A stretch of 64,000 bases of DNA from Daucus carota subsp. sativus. Its lineage: Eukaryota > Streptophyta > Magnoliopsida > Apiales > Apiaceae. The stretch covers positions 8,134,779-8,198,778 of the forward strand of contig NC_030383.2 of NCBI RefSeq assembly GCF_001625215.2. The letters are read 5' to 3'. Position numbers and translations under genes: made by a program. Under the pieces are notes generated by a model. The model was not told the DNA's origin. It was given only the letters and a program-made list of their open reading frames with translations, and searched no databases. Each line of letters starts with the position of its first letter. Position 1 is the stretch's first letter. Of the stretch, positions 22,845-35,965 are shown piece after piece.

Positions 22845-25649
22845 ATGATGTTTCAAGAAACTGGTCTCATGACTGCACCCTCAATTGATGCTTCTTTTTA
22901 CAATCACTCCGTCGGTAATGACACTGTCATTAATATCAATGAAAGTGAAATCATCTTAACCAAAATGCAGCTGGACTCGAGCTATGATCCTCACTTTGTG
23001 ACCGACTGCCCTGCTGCTCACCGCTCTTCATGGTCTGAAATTCCTACAAGTTCAGATCTCTACGGTCAGAAATCACCTGGCAAAGTTTCCTTTATTGAGA
23101 AATTGCGGAGGCGTGGCAGACACGGTGGCTCTGCTTTCAGCTCCAACAAGTCGTTTCCACGTGAATCAGAACTCGTGAGCATGAGGAGCAAGTCCAGGCT
23201 GATTGATCCACCGGAGCAGAATGACAGTTTTAAGAGAATCATGAAGTCTGTTGAATGTATAGAGGAAGGAAGTGATGTTCATGATGATGATCCTTATGTG
23301 GAGGAAGATTTTCCAGAGGAGTTTAAGATGATCAAGTTTAGTAAGTGGGCTGTCATTCAGTTTTTTTGCATGATTTTCATTATTGCTGCTTTGGTTTGTA
23401 GCCGTTTTCTTAATATTTTTAACGAGAACAAGTTGCGAGGACTTGAATTGTGGAGATGGAGCTTACTGCTTTTGGCTTTGTTATGTGGGAGGTTGGTTGC
23501 AGGTTGGGTCATTCGGGTGGTGGTGTTTTTTGTTGAGCTTAATTATATGCTGCGGAAACGTGTACTTTATTTTGTTTATGGCTTAAGGCATGCTGTCAGG
23601 AATTGTATTTGGTTGGCTTTGATTTTGATTTCTTGGAGATTCGTGTTGGTTGATAGAGTTGAGAACTTGGTTCATGGTAAGGCCTTAAATTACGTGACTA
23701 AAGCTTGGGTTTGTTTGTTGGTGGGGACTTTGATATGGTTTGTAAAGACACTGTTTGTTAAGGTTCTAGCTTCATCGTTTCATGTCAGCACTTTCTTAGA
23801 TCGAATTCAGGATGCATTGTTTGATCAATATGTGATCGAGACTCTCTCAGGGTCACCATTAGTTGAGCATCATCTAGAGCCAGTAGAAGAGGATCAGATC
23901 ATGGCTGCGGTTCCTCAGTTGCAGAATGCTGGGGCTACTGTACCTCCTGATCTAAGGACAACTGTTTCTTCAACGAACACGAAACCAAAAAGGATGGCTA
24001 AAACCCGAAAAAGCTTTCCCTCTTTTAAAAGCTCTAGATTTTCGACAGTTGCAACTAAAGAGGAAAAAGAGGGGATCACTATAGGTCACTTGCACAGGTG
24101 GAATCAAAAGAATATCTCAGCGTGGAACATGAAGAGGCTGATGAATATTGTCAAGAAAGGAACTCTGTCGACTTTAGATGAGCAAACAGGGGAGGATGAG
24201 AGCGCAGTACAGATCAGGAGTGAAACTCAGGCTAAATTTGCAGCCAAAAAGATTTTCTGCAATGTAGCTAAGCCAGGCTCAAAGTAAGTCTTTTTTCGTT
24301 TTACAAGATCATTAGCATATTGTGTATGGTTTCCTTTTAGAAATTGCAGATCTTTGCAATATTGTTTTTTCTCTGCTACATGATGTTGTTCTGATATAGT
24401 TATTCATGTTTAAACATCAAATCTCAATAGTTTATCATTTTTGTACTAGACACATTTACCAGGAGGATTTGATGAAATTCATGAGAGACGATGAGGCATT
24501 GAAAGCAATAACTCACTTCGAAGGGGCCAGTGGTTGGAAAGGAATCAGCAAGAAAGAACTAAAGAATTGGATGGTAAATACACTTTCTCTGTCACTCCAC
24601 TTTTCAATGACTGTATTCATCTATTTCAAAACTAATCTTGGATTCTTCTCTGCTGCGAATTCTCCACAGGTAAATACATTCAGAGAGCGGAGAGCCTTGG
24701 TATTGTCCCTGAATGATACGAAAAAAGCTGTAAACAAACTTCACCAGATGTTAAACATCTTTGTAGCACTTTTTATAGGGGCTATCTGGATTCTTATACT
24801 TAAAGTTGCCAGTATCCATTTTTTTGTCCTTCTGAGCTCCCAGTTACTTTTAGTTGTTTTTGTGTTTGGAAACACATGCAAGACCATGTTTGAAGGGATC
24901 ATCTTTTTATTTGTGATGCACCCATTTGATATTGGTGATCGATGTGAAGTTGACGATGTTCAGGTATTTCAACAGAAATAAATTAAGTCTGCATGCATGT
25001 ATTTGTTTCATATGCCTCCTTATCAGCAAATAAGGCTCTAACCTCCATTTTGTATGGTTTCAGTTGGTTGTTGAAGAGATGAATATATTAACGACAACAT
25101 TTCTGAGGTATGATAACCAAAAGATCTGCTACCCGAACAGCTTGTTATCTAACAAGCCCATAAGTAATTACTATCGGAGTCCAGATATGGGAGATGCCAT
25201 TGATTTCTCTATCCACATTTCAACTCCTGTAGAAAAGATTGCTTTGATGAAGGAAAAGATCACCAGGTATTTTGGCTTTAGAGAAATGTTTTCTATTTCT
25301 GACATTCTCTGGACAAGTTAGATATCTGATCACCTTCCCTTCTTCTTAATGCAACGGCAGCTATATCGAGAAGAATAGTGATCACTGGTATCCAGCTCCA
25401 ATGATCGTTCTTCGAGACATTGAGGACATGAACAGGCTGAAGATATCGTTATGGCTTTCTCATCGAATCAATTTTCAGGACATGGGTAAAAGGTGGGCGA
25501 GGAGAGCACTTGTTCTTGAAGAGATGATCAAAACATTTAAAGAGCTTGACATTGAGTATCGTATGGTTCCTCTGGACATGAATGTGCGGAGCATGCCAGC
25601 TATGGCCTCGAACAGGCTTCCCTCAGTTTGGACCTCTCATACTAACTGA
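22845..25649 (+). CDS. MSL10: MSL-C: MSL10-like mechanosensitive channel, 782 aa
   Basis: Exons 22845-24283, 24450-24573, 24670-24963, 25064-25266, 25361-25649. The first ATG at 22845 adds MMFQETGL; the position matching the start of MSL-B is the ATG at 22869 (MTAPSIDAS, 774 aa), and the extra bases align with untranslated leader in MSL-B, so the true start is uncertain. MSL-C is closest to MSL-B in the N-terminus (DPHFVTDCPAAHRSSWSEIP), in introns and in both flanks. Pore region: IFVALFIGAIWILILKVAS then FVMHPFDIGDRCEVDDVQ. One small difference in the conserved C-terminal part is GKRWARRALVLEE in place of GERWVRRAL(L/I)VEE. Confidence 0.93.
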
Positions 25650-27020
25650 TAAAAGACAAGAACCTGTTGAACATTTGGCATTCAGTGGCCTTAGCCTTTC
25701 GTACATCTTTATGCATTCCACATTTCCCGGTTGAAGTCATTTCTGGCTCGCTTTCGAATTATAATAGAATAATAAATTGTCAAAATAGTAAAATGAATGC
25801 CAAATACACGGAGATTGGGGTTTGGTGTATAGGCAAAGACAGATTTTTCATGACAAAAGTCATGAGTTCATCAATTGCTCACTCGCCTTCCCCTGCACAT
25901 AATAAAAAAAGTAACTATGAAACTAGAGATGATTCGGACTGTCAGAATGTATTAGTGTATGAATAATAACGATTGCTGGAGATCTAACGTGATCCAGTTA
26001 GGTTTTTTTTTTGTCAGCAAGTTATTCTCCCTAGCGTTATATACTTGCCTGTCAGAATATCTTTGTCCATAAGCAGAGCTGGTACCGGACAAATCACTAG
26101 GAATATAAGAGCAGGCCATTTGGGCTCTCAAATGTTGGTCCAATACATCTACAACCATCACAGTTAACTGTTTGCAGCACATATATCTTTTATGTTCTGG
26201 CACCTATATATGCTTATAAGTTTACTTCAGACAGGGAAACTAAGAATGCACCATTGAGGGTAGAAGCATAGCCCAATGTTTCCTGTTAAACAGGCACCTG
26301 CAAATGAAGAATCCCTGCAAATGAAGAAAGCGGGTGCTAAGTAGGAAAACATTTGATGACAGTTTTCCTACTTGCTCTGCAAATGTTTTAGAGTTTCCCT
26401 CTCATCGCTCCATTTCATATTTTTTTTTATCAATAAAATATTGAAAATACTGGCGTTATTACTTATTATTCATTTCCTATTCTATTTTCTCTATAAGAAG
26501 TTAATTAGTACAAGTATTGCTAGAGATCACAAATGGTAATATGAGCCAGATCATTACATTACAGAGAGATCTATAATTTTCAGAGAGAAGGGATATGAAC
26601 TACCTGGCTATATCCTCTGAGTGATCTATCGTAGAATCACTGGTTTCAAACATGTACACGAAGCCAAACGAATGCATGAATTGAACCTGCATGTTATCAT
26701 TCCACTGATGTCTGAGGACCTTTAATTTGAAACACGAAATTAGTGAGCGTCTCTATCATGTCACTTACAAGCAAATCAGTAAACGTCTGTTCCGATGCTT
26801 CCTCCACTCGTTCAACATCCTTGTTGTCGTTTATTGCAAGATAACCACTTAATTAAGGGCAAACATTAAACCTTCGACTAAAATCTCTTTTCACCTTCCA
26901 CCACGAAAATGAAATATGGACCATGCGTGAGTATTTAAAACGTAACAAATTCTTCACACCATGACACAAAACGCTTCAAATTCTTTGTAAAATTTCATGG
27001 GACACTTTTTACCAGCATTA
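25650..27020. other. Intergenic region after MSL-C, no gene seen
   Basis: The first 150 bases or so resemble the 3' flank of MSL-B. The rest is AT-rich with no frame that looks coding. A short inverted pair (CAAATGAAGAA..CAAATGAAGAAAG near 26300-26330, and GTAGGAAAAC/GTTTTCCTAC near 26341-26371) may be a small transposon scar. Confidence 0.4.
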
Positions 27021-27033
27021 GAGCAATTCCAAG

Positions 27034-27280
27034 TAGAGCTGTTTAACGAACAGAGCTGTTCGCGAATAAGCTCGAGCTCGGCTCGTTAAGAGCTCGTTCG
27101 GCTCGGCTCGTTAAGTTAACGAGCTCGAGCTCGAACACAAAAAATTGTTCGTTAAGAAAACGAGCTCGAGCCGAGCTTTTAGTATGTTCGGCTCGAGCTC
27201 GGCTCGTTAAAGCTCGAAAAAATGTAATATTTTCGGGGGTTTTTTATAATTTATATATGTTATTGGACTCAGAATTCAAC

Positions 27281-27374
<94 letters not shown>

Positions 27375-27831
27375 AGTGATGTAAACAAAATTTTAGGAAA
27401 TAATAATTTTATTTGGTTTTTAACAGGCAAGTAGAAGTTTGACTAGTACTGCTAACTAGTGTTTAATCATAATTTAGTGTTTCAATATTTTAAAAAATAT
27501 TTTTTACCGATCCAACCGTATGGATGTTAACATATATACATTTTAGTGATATAAACAAAGTTTCAAAAAAATTTGAAATTATTAGGTTAGCTATTTTAAG
27601 AGTCAACTAGCGGTTTGTCCTTATTTTTTTCTGGCTCGGCTCGACTCGACTCGACTCGACTCGTATTTGTTCGCGAACAAGCTCGTGTTCGGCTCGTTAG
27701 TTAACGAGCCGAGCTTGAACACAATTTTTGTTCGATTAAAAAGCACGGCTCGGCTCGGCTCGTCAGAAAAAAATCAAAGCTCGGCTCGGTTCGGTCAAAA
27801 CTCGGCTCGGCTCGGTTCGTGAACAGCCCTA
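27034..27831. mobile_element. Non-autonomous hAT element, 798 bp, nested
   Basis: Ends TAGAGCTGTTTAACGAAC and, inverted, TAGGGCTGTTCACGAAC. Perfect 8-bp duplication ATTCCAAG at 27026-27033 and 27832-27839. Subterminal regions are dense in GCTCGGCTCG/CGAGCTCGAG words. A long TA microsatellite lies inside. Confidence 0.93.
27284..27371. repeat. (TA)n microsatellite, about 44 units
   Basis: Uninterrupted alternating TA inside the hAT element; likely length-variable between individuals. Confidence 0.95.
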
Positions 27832-28201
27832 ATTCCAAGAGACTCTCAAAACAAGCTCCTAAGTCTAAAATTTAGGAGCAAATCAAAATTTAGTGCTCCA
27901 ATGAGCTCCTAGATGCTCTTTAAAAATTTAGGAGTCTACTCTCTCTCCTCTCTTTTAAAAAGCATCTAGTAGCTCTTAACTCAATATTATATTATTTTTC
28001 TTTCAATCTTCTCTCTCTTTTAGTTAACTTTTTCCTCTCATTTATATAAAATAAATATAAAATGTGAATAAGGAGCCAAATATAAAAAGTAGCATTGGAG
28101 TTCTCACGTTTTCCGGTGTATTAACTTATTAGGAGCCACATTTTATATTATTGTTTAAGGAATGATTTACAAGTACCGTTGGAGATGCTAAATATATATA
28201 T

Positions 28202-28393
28202 CGGTTTTTCTGTGGTGTGCCCATGGGCACACACTAAGCACAAAAATTTATGAGTTTAGAGGGTTTCTATTGGCTTATCCTCTTTAATAATGATGGACCC
28301 CCTGCAATTACACCAACCACACCAATCAAAACCCTCCAATTTTATAAATTTTAGTGCTTAGCATGTGCCCATGGGCACACATTAGACAAACCC
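28202..28393. mobile_element. 192-bp Mutator-type foldback MITE, copy 2
   Basis: Same length and structure as 9074-9265, with arms containing GTGTGCCCATGGGCACACAC and ATGTGCCCATGGGCACACAT. Flanking 9-bp TATATATAT at 28193-28201 and 28394-28402 fits a target duplication, though it is a simple repeat. Confidence 0.85.
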
Positions 28394-28425
28394 TATATAT
28401 ATTGTAACAGAAGTATACTAGCTCT

Positions 28426-29343
28426 TAGGGGAGAGCATGGGCCGGTTCGGCTCGGTTTGTGGATAAAACCGGAACCGCAACCATATATCTCCGGTTTTTA
28501 AAATCGAAAACCGCAACCGCCGGTTCGGATTCGGTTTCGGTTTCGGTTTGAAAAACCTCGGTTCGGTTGTAATCGGCTCGGTTTCGGTTACAAAACCGAC
28601 AAATATAAGAAAAATAATTTTTTTTAAAGAAGTCTGATTACATCCTTTGTAGCTCATGATAATGTTTTCCAATTGATTATTGATGCAGAAACTAATTATT
28701 AAGAATTCCAACTGATTACAGAACAAGCAGAAAATATAACATCAAATACTACTGTCAACCAAGCATTGCAGACTAGAATATAGTTGCAGACACATGCAGC
28801 AAAATAAGCCAACACAGATAAATTTGACATTTAAGCTGTAACTCTCTATTTCATGATGATACATGGCAAAACTATCAATACAAACAAAAGATTAGTGAAA
28901 CAGAATTGAATTTAGAGGAGCCAGGATCAAACAACAAGTGTGTATATGCTATGTGTCACTTATCTTGTTTACTATCTATTTTGTATCAACTCTTATTAAG
29001 AGCAATGCAGTGGATACACAATTAAGCAAGCAATCTTCCAACTCAATATAATGGACTAGATAATTAGAAGTAGCCCAACTTATAAAATATAATATATTTA
29101 ATTATTTGAAATTATGTTTAAAATAGTATTATATATCTATTATATTTATTTATTTAAATAATCGGTTCGGTTCGGTTTTTTCGGTTCGGTTTTAACCAAT
29201 AACCGGAACCGAACCCATAACATCGGTTCGGTTTTTTATTTTTCGGTTTCGGTTTCGGATCGGTTTTTTTCGGCTCGGTTTTCACCGGTTTTTATCGGTT
29301 TCGGTTCGGTTTCGGGTTTTTTTCGGTTTTTTGCTCACCCCTA
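28426..29343. mobile_element. Non-autonomous hAT element, 918 bp
   Basis: Ends TAGGGGAGAGCA and, inverted, TAGGGGTGAGCA. Perfect 8-bp duplication CTAGCTCT at 28418-28425 and 29344-29351. Both ends are rich in CGGTTCGGTT / AACCGAACCG words; the middle is unique AT-rich DNA without a transposase. Confidence 0.93.
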
Positions 29344-29351
29344 CTAGCTCT

Positions 29352-31191
29352 TACTCTTCATCGAGTAGTGCCTTTGAGCATATTGAATAATTATGAATAC
29401 AGTGAAGTTGCATGATGAGTACTGGAAACTCTCAGTGCAGACAAAAGGTGAATATTATTAAATTGGAAGCACTGTATTCACAACTTTCGCATATGGCATG
29501 GGTTACCTTGTACACACGTAAGTCCGGTTGATTGTCGTTGTTCAATCATTTAGTTGTTCACCGTAAATTGTGGAGCAGTGCTGCAATAATTGTGTCCATA
29601 AAATTTAGTTGATGTGAATATGGGTGGTCCATTCCAATCAAAACTCAACTCATATTATTATGTACAAAATTTTGTATATAATCATATGCACAAGCTTTTT
29701 TCTAAATTTTGAGGATGAAAGTAGCTGCGGCGGAAACCTCCATGAGAAATAAATTTATTTGATTGCTAAATGGACCTTCATTAGGCACGGAGGCAGAGGG
29801 ATAGTTTCCCCATTGACCTTCGCCGTATATATGTGCTACACATTAGTCAAATAGGCACAAACAGTATTTCAAACTATAATTTTATAACATATTTTAAAGA
29901 TTTTTATTTTTGGAATAAAATTGAAAAATAAATTAAAGAATTATAGAATCATATTGTATAAGAGTATTAAAGTGTGTGCCGAGACGTGAAAAAAACATAT
30001 ATAAAAATGAGTGGAATGGAAGAAGAAATTTTAAAGAATATACTACGAAAATCCAATTCAAAGTCTTAGTCATTCCCTAAATTTTTTGGATTCATTTATT
30101 ATTCCTCACAAACACAATTAAACCTCTTTAAAATAATAATATTAGGGCAAATAAAAAATATTAATTTATCAAGTTTATTACTTTATCAAGAGTATAAATA
30201 CACAATCTACATTGTGTTGAGGTCAGAAAAAAAATATTAATTTGATGAGGATATGGTGTTATAAATTATTAGTTAATCAAGGTTCAAATAACTAACTCAT
30301 TTCTCATTTGGTTTTTAATAATTCAATATTCACTTATCACCTTTTCATAGTCTTTTTTATATTATTTTTTACTAATAGATTTTGAATTTAATATTATTAT
30401 TTAAGTTCAATAGGGACGACATTTTTTATGAAGACCTGGAGACCACATATGTTCTGCAAGTAAAATATTTCATAAAAACATTACAAAACGTATAGTTTTT
30501 ACGAATCGTGTTCTACGAAATCATTATTTCATTAAAAATCTTGAATAGCATATAAGTTTTACACGTGAAACATTATAAAATGTTTTGTTCTATGAAATAT
30601 TTTTAGTTTGCAGAACATCTGTTCAACTTGCAGAACATACATTATATACTTATTAAACATAGATTATCTTCAAGAATTTTAATAAATACATGATATTTGT
30701 AGAACATATTTTACAAAATAATGTATTTTATAGTGTTTTGATTGCAGAACATGTGTGGTCTCCGAGGTCTCCGATGAAATAGCGGTCTCCATAAAACTTT
30801 CCTCTATAATAATAACACAAATGTTAATATAAATTATTGTTAGAGTTGTCACTTAATATAAAAAATTTATTTTAAAAAAGGAATCTTTCTTTTTATTCAG
30901 AAATTTTTAATAGGACACATTTTAAAAATGCTATAAATATAAAAAGTATTTAAAAAAGTTAATTTTTATTACTTCCAGGTAAGTGAATACAAACTCTTCT
31001 ATATCTGTTCACTCTGATATTGTGAAATTATTGGCCATACATCAGACCCGAATCCCGATGTCAAATTGCCAAGAATAGTGTGATATTGTGCCACGTACAT
31101 TGTTTTTTGAAATATAACTTAAGAACATCGGAGAAGAAATAGACCGTGCCACCGTCGGGTAGACCACTTTTAATTAAGTAAGAGCATCTTG
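29352..31191. other. AT-rich intergenic region with transposon remnants
   Basis: No gene seen. An inverted pair GACCTGGAGACCACATATGT (about 30433) and GTGTGGTCTCCGAGGTCTCC (about 30750) bounds roughly 340 bp that look like an old foldback element; a weaker relative lies at about 32825-33125. Confidence 0.4.
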
Positions 31192-31548
31192 GACTCCTAA
31201 CTTGAGATTTGAGGATGGAGAGGAAAAATGTTGCTCCAAGAGGCTCTTAAGTGGCTCTTAAATTACTAAAAACCTCTTGTTTCTCTCTCCTCTCTCCTCA
31301 AAGTTAAGAGCCACCACATGGCTCATAACTTATTTTTTCACAATAAAAAAATTCTTCCCTCCAATTCACCTCCATCTCTTTTCCTCTCTTTTGTTATAGT
31401 GGAGCCCAATATATGAATAAAATATGAAATAGAGAAGAGATGTAGAGAGGATTGTTGCAGTTTACACTCTTAACTTTGTCCTAAATTACTAAGAGTCACA
31501 TTTTTTATATTATATTTAGAGCCAATAAAGAGGCTTTTGGAGATGCTC
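31192..31548. mobile_element. Tourist-like MITE, 357 bp
   Basis: Ends GAGCATCTTGGA and, inverted, GAGCATCTCCAA. Flanks TAA at left and TGA at right, compatible with a 3-bp duplication that has mutated once. Confidence 0.65.
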
Positions 31549-33894
31549 TGAAGGGAAGGAACAAATAATTAGTGAACACCTGTCTAGCTACTTTAAATTC
31601 TTAATTCACATATATACCTTTCGGCAAAGACTACGATCACTTGTTTCTGTTTCTTTCTTTGGAAAAATCATGAGCACCCCACTCAAAATTGTGTGCGACC
31701 ATCCAGATATATTGTCCCAGATATTTCAGCCGACGTGTAGTAATAACACACGTGTTGCTTGAAAATTAATTTAGTTTTATAAAAGTTGAATAAGACTATA
31801 TTATTCTGTGCTATTCAATTATGGATTGATTGTCTAGTTGGGATCCACAAATATCACAATCCATTCATAATTATTTCTTGTCCAAAAACTTCATGTCAAC
31901 AAATTATATCGAAATAATATTGAAGAGAAATTTTTTTCATTAAAAAAGTCTTTCGTCTAATATAAGGCATACATAAATTTTTTTTTTCCTTTACTTTAAA
32001 TTAGTGGTCACATAGACAGAAGGATGTATTTTCTTAATTTAAACTTTGGAATGACTCTACTTTCATATACCAAACATGTTATTAACTTCTGAATTAGTGC
32101 AATCATTTGATGTGTGTGGTGATAAGTAAATATTTTTAAAATAACATATTTATGATTAGTTTGTTACCTAATCTAATACCAAACACTAATTTTATATAAT
32201 GAAATAAGCTGCAAAAAAAGTGATTATAATTTTGTAACTGACCAGTGACCAAAGTCAATACCCGTAGATTCTGAAATTTGGAATCCATTCTGTCCCATCT
32301 TTAAATTTCACTCCAACTTTTTACATTCTTTCTGGTATTGCTTTCCCCTAATGATGAGCCTCACCTGGCAATCCACAGTCGCGTACGAGGTTCTGAGGTG
32401 AAAATGTTGCTCTATGAAGTAGTAGTACTCTAGCAGGAAAGTAGTATTCTACTGTACATAGTTCATACTCCCCTTCTCATTCATTTCCATTACAGTTTCA
32501 TTTTTGAGACATATAAGTAATTGTATAGATTCCAAAATTAGTAAGATTTTATAATATAAAACTTGAACTACATTCACTGATTTCTTCCACCCCACCATTA
32601 AATATTAATTGGTCCTATCACTTAACTCACGCTACATCCATTTTATATATTAAATATTAGTTGGTCTCATCTATTTACCCACTTTTACTACTCTACTTCA
32701 CTAAATTACAAATTTTTCTTAATCTCCGTGTCGAATTTCATATATATATATAAATCACCGGGACGGAGGGCATCACTGAGTATGTCATTAGAAGTGTGGT
32801 GAAAAGACGTGGGTCTTAAAAATTTAAGGTAGACCGTATTTTACAGGAGACTTCGTGAATATGTATATTTTTGTTATGAAATTTATAATTTTGTAAACTT
32901 TATGAATATTATTATTTCATCAAAACTCTTAAAAGTTCACATATATTTTACAAGTAGTATATTATAAAATATATTCTACAAAACATGTTGAATTTGTAAA
33001 ATGTTTTTTTTGAAACATAGCTCGTAAAATTTAACTTTTTAATAAAATAATCCTATTAATATAACATATTTTATAAAATAATAAATTTATAATATTTTAA
33101 TTGCAGAACATAAATTATTTCCGAGCTCTCAAATAAAATTTAGCTAATACAGTAATTGATGGGCTAAAATTCATTTAAAAATTGGTTAATATCAGTGTGG
33201 CAGGGTCACGCATTATAGTAAGGATGACTGGACACCGGTAGTATGTTGATGCCTCCCACCGGATAGTACAAACTTATAATTTGGAGCAGTGGTTAGCCTG
33301 GACCTGGATTTTCATGTTTCTGTACTCCGACAATCAGTTGGGATTACATATAATACGACAAGCCGCAACAGCAACAGAGAGTCAGAGAAATATTAGAACA
33401 AGGCTCCAATTAAAACAAGATTAATAATTAAGTCGGCTAAGGATATGTTTGGGGTGTCGTTAAAAATTGTTGTGCTATCAGGAGTACTGATAAAATAAGT
33501 GTTATAAAATCAGAATTGTTTGGTAATTTTTTGATATTTACTTATTTTGAATTATAATATTAAAAAATAATGAGGTCGTTTGAGTGAGTTTAAAAAAAGT
33601 GCTTCTTGCTCAAAATAAAAATGGAATAGAAGTTAGAAGTAAATTAAGACTTATAAGTTATTTAGCACAAAAAAAAAAGTTAAGACTTATAAGTGATTAA
33701 AGTGTTTGGAAAATAAGCAGAAACCCTGAAACAAAAGCTAATATTCCTAATTTTTTATAAGTACTTCTTGACTTCTTACACAAACGGTACAAATAAGTGC
33801 TTCTAACTCATAAACCAGAAGCCCGGCTTTTAACCCGGAAACAAACACACCCAATGTTTTTTATGAGGTTTCATAATTAGATACTCCTATGTAA
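31549..33894. other. AT-rich intergenic region, no gene seen
   Basis: Includes Stowaway-like scraps near 32465-32770 (ending GGGACGGAGGG) and a decayed repeat at 33430-33860 with AAGTGCTTCT and its inverse. No supportable coding sequence. Confidence 0.4.
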
Positions 33895-34565
33895 GAGCAA
33901 GTCCAATGCTAGATGCTATATATCTATTGCTATTGCTACTCCCTCCGTCCCATTTTAACTGCTTTTTTAGAATTTGATTGTTGTCCCAAAATATCTGACT
34001 TTCTCTTGTTTTCATACACTATTTGGTAGGTGAATTTCAATTTTGCCCCTCATTAAATGCAGCTTATATTTTCAATGCAATACAAATGGTATTTTAGTTT
34101 GACTTTTATTAGGGGTAGCTAGGTAAAAGTATTCAAATAAACACCACAATAAATGTAAAAATTGGTTTGTGTGCATCTCTCTAAAAAAGCAGTTAAAATA
34201 GGACAGAGGGAGTATAATATTGCACCAAAAAGTGTTTTTTGGTGTTAAAATAGAACTTGCACTCCAATGCTAAGTTCTATAACTAGTTTTAAATTTAACC
34301 AACTCATTAACTTTTACTTAACTTTTATATAGATACAACTCATTAACTTTTACCTAACTCATTAACTCATTAACTAGTTCCCAATTTCTAGCTATTGATG
34401 ATGTGGCAACATGGATGGATCCATTCTTGGTTTCAAATATAGAACCAAGGATGCATCTATGCATGGATGCACCCAAATATAGCACTCCTTTGGAGTTGAG
34501 TTTTTTTACTTTTGAAACTATAATATAGCAATAGAACCAAGTATAGCATTACATTGGAGTTGCTC
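33895..34565. mobile_element. Tourist-like MITE carrying a nested Stowaway
   Basis: Ends GAGCAAGTCCAATG and, inverted, GAGCAACTCCAATG, flanked by TAA on both sides (33892-33894, 34566-34568). Interrupted by the Stowaway element at 33939-34212. Confidence 0.8.
33939..34212. mobile_element. Stowaway MITE, 274 bp
   Basis: Ends CTCCCTCCGTCCCATTTTAA and the inverted CTCCCTCTGTCCTATTTTAA, with a TA duplication (33937-33938, 34213-34214). This is the classic plant Tc1/mariner MITE terminus. Confidence 0.95.
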
Positions 34566-34895
34566 TAAGAGCTTTCTGCAAAAGTTAAAAAGCAACTTTT
34601 CCAAAAGTGTCAGAGGATCTACTTTTTTTTAAAAATGGCTTTTCAACTAAAAGTTAATGTTCGGAAAAACTGTTTTTACATTTATCAAACAATTTTTTAT
34701 TTGCTTTTAAACAAAAAACTGCTGGTGCTATCTGCAATAGCAACGACAAATAGTACCTGAGTTCATACGCAACGGGGTACTGGATAAGGCCCGACAAACA
34801 AAACAATACTGGTAAATGCAAGTTATATTACTCCCTCGTTTCCAGAATTGTACATGGAGGGGATACAATATTATTTAATGCTCCTCTAAAATATA

Positions 34896-35129
34896 CTCCC
34901 ATCATCTCAAATTAGATGAGCTTGAGTTCGGACACGTATTTTAAAATGCATTGACCACATAGCTACATTACTTTTTTCTGAAATTTTATTTTTGCAAATA
35001 AAAATTTAAATATGAAATTTTAATTTACAAAAGAAAAATTGAAAAAATAAATTTCGGAACTATACAGTCAATGCACCTTTAGTTACGTGCCTAAAGTCAA
35101 CTAACTTATCTAATTTGGGATGGATGGAG
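34896..35129. mobile_element. Stowaway-like MITE, 234 bp
   Basis: Ends CTCCCATCATCTCAAATTAG and, inverted, CTCCATCCATCCCAAATTAG; TA on both sides (34894-34895, 35130-35131). Confidence 0.88.
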
Positions 35130-35429
35130 TAAATTATAATTTATTTTTAAAAAAATTTCTAAACAAAATTTTAAATATTAAAATTTTATTCTAGAAAAAG
35201 AAAATCTTAAAAATAAGTTATAAAATTATATTTTATAAGAGTATTAAAATGCGTGCAGAACTATAAACATATACAATTAAATGGGACGGGGAAAGTAATA
35301 CTCCCTTTAATATTTTAATAAAAGAAAATCCTTAAAACTTTATTCGATAAAATTACTTTTATCAACTCGGCAAAAAATAATATACTTTTATCAAGATATC
35401 GAAATACATATTGTGTATGGGAGTTTAAT

Positions 35430-35965
35430 ATCAAAGTAGTCACTAAAGCGGAGGTCATATATCACTTCGCTGACTGATCTTAACGGGGTATCATTTCAAT
35501 CATTAAGATCGCAATAAATATCAATCTAGTTCAAAGAGTAAAAATATTGTTTATAGAGTTTTACACATTGTTCTTGGATGTTACCACAACCAAGTAAAAG
35601 GTTATGAGTTCTATATTTATGACAATATATTCAGATTTTATCAATTTTGTTTACTATTTATTTTTAATTAAAACGAAAATAATAATTATATAATAAAAAT
35701 AAATAGTAAATAAACTTTATAAAATTTAAATATATTATCATAAATACTAGAAGTCATAATCTTTTACTTGTTTACTTGGTTGTGGTAGTATTCAAAAATA
35801 ATGTGTCCAACTCTATAAATAATGTTTTTACTTTTTAAACCAAAATTTGGAGGTACTTGATTGATATTTATTGTGATTTTAATGATTGAAGTGATATCTC
35901 AGTAGGAACAGTGAGCAAAGTGATATTTATTTGTTTCATTTGTTAATATAAGTTTCGAAATTTTT
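35430..35965. repeat. Long foldback repeat, arms about 200 bp
   Basis: The stretch from about 35480 (GTATCATTTCAATCATTAAG) to 35650 is present inverted from about 35750 to 35915 (AATGATTGAAGTGATAT near the far end), with ACCACAACCAAGTAAAAG facing CTTTTACTTGTTTACTTGGT. The ends are not sharp enough to name a superfamily. Confidence 0.7.

Larger units (their letters stand above)
27021..28188. mobile_element. Tourist/Stowaway-like MITE split by a later hAT insertion
   Basis: Outer element begins GAGCAATTCCAAG and ends CCGTTGGAGATGC with TA at both edges. Its body (CTCCTAAGTCTAAAATTTAGGAG and similar) is interrupted at 27034-27831 by an hAT element. The same GAGCATCTCCAA-type end appears at 31192-31548 and 33895-34565. 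Confidence 0.6.
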
